A stretch of DNA of 24,022 bases, from the IMG/VR virus record IMGVR_UViG_3300005528_000195, positions 1 to 24,022 of that record; one strand, written 5' to 3'. This document shows, piece by piece, positions 20,496 to 24,022 of the stretch. Made by a program: the position numbers and the translations under genes. This DNA is from a virus. Numbering within the stretch: position 1 is the first letter of the stretch; every line of letters starts with the position of its first letter. The notes under the pieces were generated by a model. The model made no database searches. It worked only from the letters and a program-made list of their open reading frames with translations, and was not told where the DNA came from.

Positions 20496-20894
20496 GGTGG
20501 TCTTGTCGCCGGGGATGTTGACCCACCGTAGGACGCGGCTGACGACCGATGGATGACGGTCCAGCCTGCGACCGATGTCATAGACCGAGAGTCCTTGGCC
20601 GTGCAGTGCGACGATGGTGCGCTTGTCCTCTTCGGTGAGAGTCCGGTGCTTCTTGTGTTTCACCGGCCCAGGGCATTCGACGTAGTCGAGGCCGCAGCAC
20701 ATCGTCGAGATGGTGTACTGGCTTGCGCCCATCATCTTGGCGAGATCCTTGACTTTCGCTCCGTTGGCGCGTCGGGTGCGGATGTCGAGCACCTCTTCCG
20801 GTGTGAACATGCGCTTGCGCGTGGGCTGCTGGTTGCGTTGGTCCCCGGTGATCCAGTTGAGGATCCGGGACATGAGTGATGGTGTGGTATTCAT
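20484..20894 (-). CDS. Double helix-turn-helix DNA-binding protein
   Basis: This is a 136-aa protein. The first HTH is at about 30-70 (FTPEEVLDIRTRRANGAKVK, then DLAKMMGASQYTISTM). A second is at about 86-124 (LTEEDKRTIVALHGQGLSVY, then DIGRRLDRHPSVVSRVL). Both have the trihelical pattern of transposase/resolvase-like HTH units, which often recognise DNA cooperatively. A Cys pair sits between them (CCGLDYVECPG). There is no catalytic domain, so a regulator is likely, perhaps of the early genes. The start at 20894 has ACACC before the ATG and overlaps the preceding stop. Confidence 0.75.
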   Translation of the reverse strand: MNTTPSLMSRILNWITGDQRNQQPTRKRMFTPEEVLDIRTRRANGAKVKDLAKMMGASQYTISTMCCGLDYVECPGPVKHKKHRTLTEEDKRTIVALHGQGLSVYDIGRRLDRHPSVVSRVLRWVNIPGDKTTKTP

Positions 20895-20902
20895 GGTGTC
20901 TT
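20891..20902 (-). repeat. Junction motif AAGACACCATGA, copy 2
   Basis: This copy joins the zinc-ribbon gene to the double-HTH gene. It is preceded by ACACGT, a hexamer also found before the SSB-like gene start (20119), where AAGACAC lies directly before an ATG without an overlapping stop. Confidence 0.6.
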
Positions 20903-21226
20903 ACGTGTCTTCCTGATGGTTTTGATTCCCCTTTCGGCCCATCTGGCGATGTTGGCCCGAGACCCTTGGATGGTGGCCTCGATGGAGATGCTTGTGAGCA
21001 GGCGCTCAAGGTCTTCGACCAGCAGGCTCATGCGTGCCGTGTCCTCGACCTTTGTGGTCTTCGCCACCTGATGCGGCGTCCTTGCCGTGAACCCGTCCTC
21101 GGCGGTCTTCCACTGGTGGCCGGACTGGCATCGGTAGTACCGCACGTAGCGCCCGGCGCTGTCGTAGTCGGCCTCGTAGATGCGCCCGCGCCCGGTGCAG
21201 GTGGGGCAATGCTTGACCTTGTTCAC
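20891..21226 (-). CDS. Zinc-ribbon-like hypothetical protein
   Basis: This is a 111-aa protein starting at GTG 21226 (overlap GTGA), with AGGAGG upstream at good spacing. The N-terminus has KHCPTCTGRG (Cys7, Cys10) and RYYRCQSGHQWKT (Cys33, His37), a likely zinc ribbon. The second half is similar to the RxCxxCxHxW style of NrdR-like ribbons, with the second Cys replaced. The C-terminal half is helical (SLLVEDLERLLTSISIEATI) and basic at the end (ERGIKTIRKTRKTP). DNA or RNA binding is probable; the role is unknown. Confidence 0.7.
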   Translation of the reverse strand: MNKVKHCPTCTGRGRIYEADYDSAGRYVRYYRCQSGHQWKTAEDGFTARTPHQVAKTTKVEDTARMSLLVEDLERLLTSISIEATIQGSRANIARWAERGIKTIRKTRKTP

Positions 21227-21666
21227 TTCTGCCTCCTTGCGTGCTCCAGGATCAACAGGGCGTCCGCGGTCTTGAGGGTGACCTTGAGGTCCGGGTACAG
21301 CTGCTGGGCGCGTTCCTTGAGATGGTTCTTCCAGCCGTTGCCCTTGTGGCTCTTCTTTTCGCCGAGGCTGAGTTCCTTCTGCCACTTCTGCGGTGTGACC
21401 ACGCGGACACGTGCCTTGCCGGCGGCCAGCAGCCCGTGGAGGAAGCCGACGTTCCTGCCGAAGTTGAACATGGCCGATCCCGGTGCCGGTGATCCCTTGA
21501 CGAATCCGCCGACCTGCTCGATCCAGACCTCGGGCCCGTAGACGAGCAGGGGCATGATGAGGTCGCGGATGTCGCCCTCGGTGTCGGGCATGGGCAGCGC
21601 GGTGATCACGCCGTTGAGGTTGTAGGCGATGCCGCCGTTGGCTCCTGGGTCGATGGCGAGTATCAT
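21223..21666 (-). CDS. RuvC-like Holliday-junction resolvase
   Basis: This is a 147-aa protein with RNase-H-fold motifs in order: MILAIDPGANGGIAY (Asp6 and the Gly loop), VWIEQVGG (Glu50) and KTADALLILEHAR (Asp135). A middle segment GSAMFNFGRNVGFLHGLLAA and TPQKWQKEL is typical of phage-type RuvC-like resolvases. These metal-dependent nucleases cut four-way or branched DNA, here probably to clear branches from replicating concatemers before packaging. The start at 21666 has AAGGACTGACC upstream, two bases past the previous stop. A second family-specific acidic residue is not certain. Confidence 0.85.
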   Translation of the reverse strand: MILAIDPGANGGIAYNLNGVITALPMPDTEGDIRDLIMPLLVYGPEVWIEQVGGFVKGSPAPGSAMFNFGRNVGFLHGLLAAGKARVRVVTPQKWQKELSLGEKKSHKGNGWKNHLKERAQQLYPDLKVTLKTADALLILEHARRQK

Positions 21667-21668
21667 GG

Positions 21669-21806
21669 TCAGTCCTTCTTCTTCCTGCCCAGGTAGGCGG
21701 CAATGGCTTCGTCGGCGACGACCTGGACCTTGAGGCCGCGGGTCTTGCAATGCTCCTTGAGCCTGGTGTGCAGGTCCTGGGAGATGAGTAGGGTCTTCTT
21801 CTTCAT
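21669..21806 (-). CDS. Tiny ribbon-helix-helix-like protein
   Basis: This is a 45-aa protein starting at the ATG at 21806 in an ATGA overlap. Residues 2-8 (KKKTLLI) could be the RHH strand, followed by helix DLHTRLKEHCKTRG and helix KVQVVADEAIAAYL, ending in a basic tail. This is the minimal order of Arc/CopG-type DNA-binding dimers. It lies next to the RuvC-like gene and may regulate the early genes. The assignment is by pattern only. Confidence 0.65.
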   Translation of the reverse strand: MKKKTLLISQDLHTRLKEHCKTRGLKVQVVADEAIAAYLGRKKKD

Positions 21807-21814
21807 GGTGTCTT
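21803..21814 (-). repeat. Junction motif AAGACACCATGA, copy 3
   Basis: This copy joins the 76-aa acidic/basic protein (ending Lys-Lys-Thr-Pro-stop) to the ribbon-helix-helix-like gene. All three upstream genes thus end in Lys-Thr-Pro. Confidence 0.6.
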
Positions 21815-22033
21815 CTTCTTGAGCCGCTTCTTCATGGCGGTGACCTTCACCGGCCCGACCGCCCACCTTCTACAGATTTCTGGAATCGAGTACCAGCCGG
21901 ATTTGATGTCTTCCTCGATGCCCTTGTTGCGGGTGTCCTCGATGGCGGCCTCCAGCAGTTGCCGGGTCTCCTTCTCGATGGTGTCGTCCTCCAACATGAA
22001 CTCGATCTTGCGGATGAGGGAGAGGGCGCTCAT
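21803..22033 (-). CDS. Small helical hypothetical protein with HTH-like end
   Basis: This is a 76-aa protein. The start at 22033 has AAGGAGG upstream and overlaps the previous stop. Residues 1-40 are helical and acidic (LSLIRKIEFMLEDDTIEKET). Residues of about 47-74 (SGWYSIPEICRRWAVGPVKV, then TAMKKRLKKK) look like a winged-helix/excisionase-like unit with a strongly basic end. DNA binding is plausible. I do not recognise a named family. Confidence 0.65.
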   Translation of the reverse strand: MSALSLIRKIEFMLEDDTIEKETRQLLEAAIEDTRNKGIEEDIKSGWYSIPEICRRWAVGPVKVTAMKKRLKKKTP

Positions 22034-22260
22034 GGCTGGGCCTCCTTCTTTTTCCACCGCGCATTTCTGGCTTTGGCTATGGCTTCGGCTCTGGTCATCA
22101 CTGGTGCGTTAAGTGGTATGCCATGGACCTCACGATAGCGGTTTCGTTTATATTCAGTGTTCTTTCGCTTACTGTATTGCTTTTTGGCTTCCTTGATTTT
22201 TTTTGCACTTCCAAACATCTGATTCAGACGTTGCCTTGCTTCGATCTGTTTTTGTGTCAT
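22030..22260 (-). CDS. Small, highly basic hypothetical protein in AT-rich DNA
   Basis: This is a 76-aa protein, rich in Lys/Arg: MTQKQIEARQRLNQMFGSAK, then KKQYSKRKNTEYKRNRYREV, and VMTRAEAIAKARNARWKKKE. AAGGAGG precedes the ATG at a spacing of five. Its base composition is unlike its surroundings: the 120 bases 22141-22260 contain 44 G+C by hand count, against about 60% or more elsewhere. The basic charge implies nucleic-acid binding; the ending resembles tails of homing-endonuclease-associated or HNH-type proteins, but no catalytic motif is seen. A recent acquisition is likely. Confidence 0.65.
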   Translation of the reverse strand: MTQKQIEARQRLNQMFGSAKKIKEAKKQYSKRKNTEYKRNRYREVHGIPLNAPVMTRAEAIAKARNARWKKKEAQP

Positions 22261-22493
22261 CGCGCCTCCTTGGCTTGGGTCCACTTTTGGACATCGGGAC
22301 CAGATGCAATGTATTCGGCCATCGCATCACCCGCCTTCTCCAGCCGCTTGATGCGGGCGAGGGCGGCGGCGAGTTCGCGTTCCAATCCAGCCGCGAAACT
22401 GGCGTAGACCACATCGGCCCCGATTGGATCGCCCGGTGTACGCGTGTGCCACGTATGCCACGTAGCGTCATCCGTCTTAGGCGCGTCGCTCAT
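22257..22493 (-). CDS. Small coiled-coil protein, paralog of the 94-aa protein at 23681
   Basis: This is a 78-aa protein. The ATG at 22493 is preceded by AAGGAGG and overlaps the previous stop. The N-terminus is polar with two WHTWH residues; the C-terminal half is a helix: LERELAAALARIKRLEKAGD, then AMAEYIASGPDVQKWTQAKE. The block RIKRLEKAGDAMA...DVxxWxxAKEA also occurs in the protein at 23681-23965, so the two share a C-terminal module. The function is unknown; heptad-like Leu spacing suggests oligomerisation. Confidence 0.7.
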   Translation of the reverse strand: MSDAPKTDDATWHTWHTRTPGDPIGADVVYASFAAGLERELAAALARIKRLEKAGDAMAEYIASGPDVQKWTQAKEAR

Positions 22494-22855
22494 TCCGCCT
22501 CCTTCCACTTGCCGATGGTTCGCAGGAACGCTTCGGCGCGTTGACGGGCGGTGGCGCGATAGAAGTAGCGACCTTTTGCTGATTCGCGTTCCGGTATGTG
22601 GCACACAGTCATCAGCCAGTACTCATACGCGCCATCCTTGCCTAGTGGGTCTAAGGTCTTCTCCACCCCATGCATCGCGTTGAGGTCGGTGCTGTAGTTT
22701 GGGATGTCGTGACCAAACCTAAGAACGGTCTTGGGGTCCATCCACCACTTTTCAGGCATCGACCATCCAATCTTGTGCTTCATGCAATCCGGATGCTCCG
22801 GACGAAGCCAACCCAGATGCAGCGCAATCGCCTCGTTGATCTCCTGGTCGGTCAT
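22490..22855 (-). CDS. Conserved phage hypothetical protein (MTDQEINEAIA type)
   Basis: This is a 121-aa protein starting at the ATG at 22855 (MTDQEINEAIALHLGWLRPE), with AAGGAG upstream and an ATGA overlap. It contains a Trp-rich middle (WSMPEKWWMDPKTVLRFG), PNYSTDLNAMHGVEKTL, and ends TARQRAEAFLRTIGKWKEA. The order (start helix, the PxYxxDLNAMH segment, and the terminal RAEAFLRxxG helix) is a recurring uncharacterised phage and prophage protein type. No catalytic motif is evident. It belongs to the early accessory group. Confidence 0.8.
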   Translation of the reverse strand: MTDQEINEAIALHLGWLRPEHPDCMKHKIGWSMPEKWWMDPKTVLRFGHDIPNYSTDLNAMHGVEKTLDPLGKDGAYEYWLMTVCHIPERESAKGRYFYRATARQRAEAFLRTIGKWKEAE

Positions 22856-23040
22856 TGCTTCTCCTTCCACTTGAATTCCACGTTGCCTTCCTTGTCCGCC
22901 ACCCATTCAGCGTGGCCACGGGCGATGGCTTCGCGGTGTATTGCTTTTGTACCACTGACGTAAGACCACGCCAACAGGTGTGCAGCCAACAAGATGCTGC
23001 CAATCCAGATAAGAACTTTAAGGATTCTTTCAGAGTTCAT
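22852..23040 (-). CDS. Small single-pass membrane protein
   Basis: This is a 62-aa protein. I chose the ATG at 23040 (MNSERILKVLIWIGSILLAA) because GGAGGTGAAGG lies upstream and it overlaps the previous stop (ATGA). A transmembrane segment spans about residues 8-25, followed by a polar, charged tail (IHREAIARGHAEWVADKEGN, then VEFKWKEK). A one-span protein with its soluble tail probably on one side of the host membrane suggests a host-interaction or exclusion factor. The function is unknown. Confidence 0.7.
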   Translation of the reverse strand: MNSERILKVLIWIGSILLAAHLLAWSYVSGTKAIHREAIARGHAEWVADKEGNVEFKWKEKQ

Positions 23041-23450
23041 TCCTTCACCTCCACGCCGCAAGGGCGCCACGCGGTTTCGGGTTCGTGAGGCCACTTGTAT
23101 TCGTAGTCACGCGTCAGGAATTCGTTGAGGGTACGCTCACCGGCCTGCCCAAAGGCGAGTGTTCCGCTGTTGCGTGAGCATCCTGAGATAATCCAACGAT
23201 GATCTCTTTCATTACGAGGCCGCATAACAGCACCCACCGGAACTTCATGCGGTTCCCACACCCTATACTTCGGCTGCGGCGGCTCGGGCTTGATGCGCCA
23301 TTGCCAGTCGGTTGCATCAAAGCATGGGCGCTCTTTTAAATGCCACACATCCCAGCTATCGCGACCGACAATCTTGAACTCAATCGTCTTCCCATCCTCC
23401 CAAGCCTCGCCGATGTGGCGATTGGCCTTTGCGTATTCTCTCGGTGTCAT
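23037..23450 (-). CDS. Hypothetical phage protein, Trp-rich
   Basis: This is a 137-aa protein starting at the ATG at 23450 (MTPREYAKANRHIGEAWEDG), with AAAGGA upstream at about eight bases. The central part is beta-like (KTIEFKIVGRDSWDVWHLKE, then PCFDATDWQWRIKPEPPQPK), typical of a small domain repeated in uncharacterised phage proteins that ends in W-x-W-R-I-K-P. The C-terminal half has HEVPVGAVMRPR and RDHRWIISG. No known catalytic residues are visible. The codon use and GC here are lower than in the late genes. Confidence 0.75.
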   Translation of the reverse strand: MTPREYAKANRHIGEAWEDGKTIEFKIVGRDSWDVWHLKERPCFDATDWQWRIKPEPPQPKYRVWEPHEVPVGAVMRPRNERDHRWIISGCSRNSGTLAFGQAGERTLNEFLTRDYEYKWPHEPETAWRPCGVEVKE

Positions 23451-23489
23451 GTCTATATTCCTTTCTTCCTGAGTTGACTCACTACGTGT

Positions 23490-23684
23490 TCACAGGAACA
23501 CGATCACAGCTATGATGATGATGATGACCACGGCCACGCCGACGGTATCGGCGATGGGGCCCCAGAGGTTCCTGGTGGTCCTGGGCAGCCTGTGCCACCA
23601 GTTGTCAGCCATCAGGTATCCGATGTAGATGAACAGGCCCGCAATGGCGCAGATGAGGGCGGCGATGAGGTTGGTGATGCTCAC
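23490..23684 (-). CDS. Small two-TM membrane protein
   Basis: This is a 64-aa protein. I chose the GTG at 23684 because AAGGAGG lies seven bases upstream and it overlaps the previous stop (GTGA). Two hydrophobic segments are clear: TNLIAALICAIAGLFIYIGY near the N-terminus and GVAVVIIIIIAVIVFL at the C-terminus, with a polar, Arg/Trp-rich middle (DNWWHRLPRTTRNLWGP). The isoleucine run is encoded by tandem ATC/ATA-type codons (the GATGAT repeat in the plus strand). It has a holin-like size but lies in the early region. The function is unknown. Confidence 0.7.
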   Translation of the reverse strand: MSITNLIAALICAIAGLFIYIGYLMADNWWHRLPRTTRNLWGPIADTVGVAVVIIIIIAVIVFL

Positions 23685-23965
23685 GGCTTGGCCTCCTTGG
23701 CGGCTTCCCAAGCCTCAACCACATCGGCCATGGTCGCGTCGTCCGCGGCCATTGCGTCGCCGGCCTCCTCCAACCGCTTCACCCGCTCCTGCAACGCGAC
23801 CGCCTCGGCGCAGAATTGGGTCGTGCGCTGGTCTCGGGCGCATCCGCCGGCTTTGAGTCGGGCGACCTCGGCGCGGGCCTCGTCGCGCTCCTTCGTGAGC
23901 CGGGCGACCTCGGCCTTGACGCATGGGTGTGTCTGGTCGTGGCGGTTGTTGTCCGGGCCGACCAT
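23681..23965 (-). CDS. Coiled-coil protein, possibly extending beyond the window
   Basis: This is a 94-aa protein from the ATG at 23965 (MVGPDNNRHDQTHPCVKAEV). The frame is open upstream to the window edge, where it would read WFECGT just before this Met, so the true start may lie outside. The sequence is a strong coiled coil (KAEVARLTKERDEARAEVAR, then a Cys-containing break and VALQERVKRLEEAGDAMAAD). The C-terminal block RVKRLEEAGDAMA...DVVEAWEAAKEA matches the end of the 78-aa protein at 22257. Cysteines at the N-terminus (Cys in HPC, and ECG if extended) could bind metal. The role is unknown. Confidence 0.7.
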   Translation of the reverse strand: MVGPDNNRHDQTHPCVKAEVARLTKERDEARAEVARLKAGGCARDQRTTQFCAEAVALQERVKRLEEAGDAMAADDATMADVVEAWEAAKEAKP

Positions 23966-24022
23966 CGTTCCACACTCGAACCACCGGATTCGTCGGATCC
24001 AAGTGTCTATTGGCGCAGCCCC

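Noticed and set aside
23510-23535. GAT triplet run as a microsatellite
   Set aside because: It encodes the isoleucine run of a membrane segment on the minus strand, so it needs no separate explanation.

Overview
The window looks like the genome of a tailed double-stranded DNA phage, or a viral contig, with a GC-rich sequence and every well-supported gene on the minus strand. The evidence is a contiguous head-morphogenesis set (large terminase, portal, scaffold-like protein, major capsid protein), a phage-type replication set, tight gene packing with many 4-base ATGA/GTGA stop/start overlaps, and no ribosomal, tRNA or metabolic genes. The capsid protein and portal size suggest a podovirus-like virus, which is inference. 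The host cannot be read from the sequence. I see no integrase, CRISPR array, IS element or tRNA.

Transcription runs from high to low coordinates. Region A (about 20130-24022) is a string of small accessory or early genes: coiled-coil, membrane, helix-turn-helix, ribbon-helix-helix-like and zinc-ribbon proteins, plus a RuvC-like resolvase. The sub-stretch 22030-23450 is visibly less GC-rich than the rest. Region B (12600-20120) is the DNA-metabolism module: an SSB-like protein, a sigma-region-4-like HTH protein with an alpha-CTD-like segment, a DEDDy exonuclease, a Pif1-like helicase, a C5 cytosine methyltransferase carrying a second long ORF in another frame, a primase-polymerase/SF3 helicase, a separate primase-type zinc finger and an HTH protein. 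A perfect 19-bp inverted repeat flanking an AT-richer spacer lies at 13151-13275. No replicative DNA polymerase lies in the window.

Region C (4828-12585) is packaging and head assembly: a GT-A-fold glycosyltransferase, a putative small terminase with a LacI-like HTH, TerL, portal, a 74-aa protein, scaffold and major capsid protein, ending in a strong intrinsic terminator at 4781-4815. Region D (1-4773) holds small virion-associated proteins, a LamG-domain fiber or decoration protein, a likely lysis group (two small membrane proteins, a papain/transglutaminase-like protein and a lipoprotein with an overlapping ORF), and a truncated structural protein with CBM5/12-like repeats that runs off the left edge.

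The most unusual feature is the methyltransferase locus (15482-16920). Two frames of about 470 codons are open on the same strand. One has the C5-methyltransferase motifs. The other encodes six WxT(P/A) repeats followed by an LNPRWVETLMGLPVGW block. Functional calls come from motif reading only; no database search was run.
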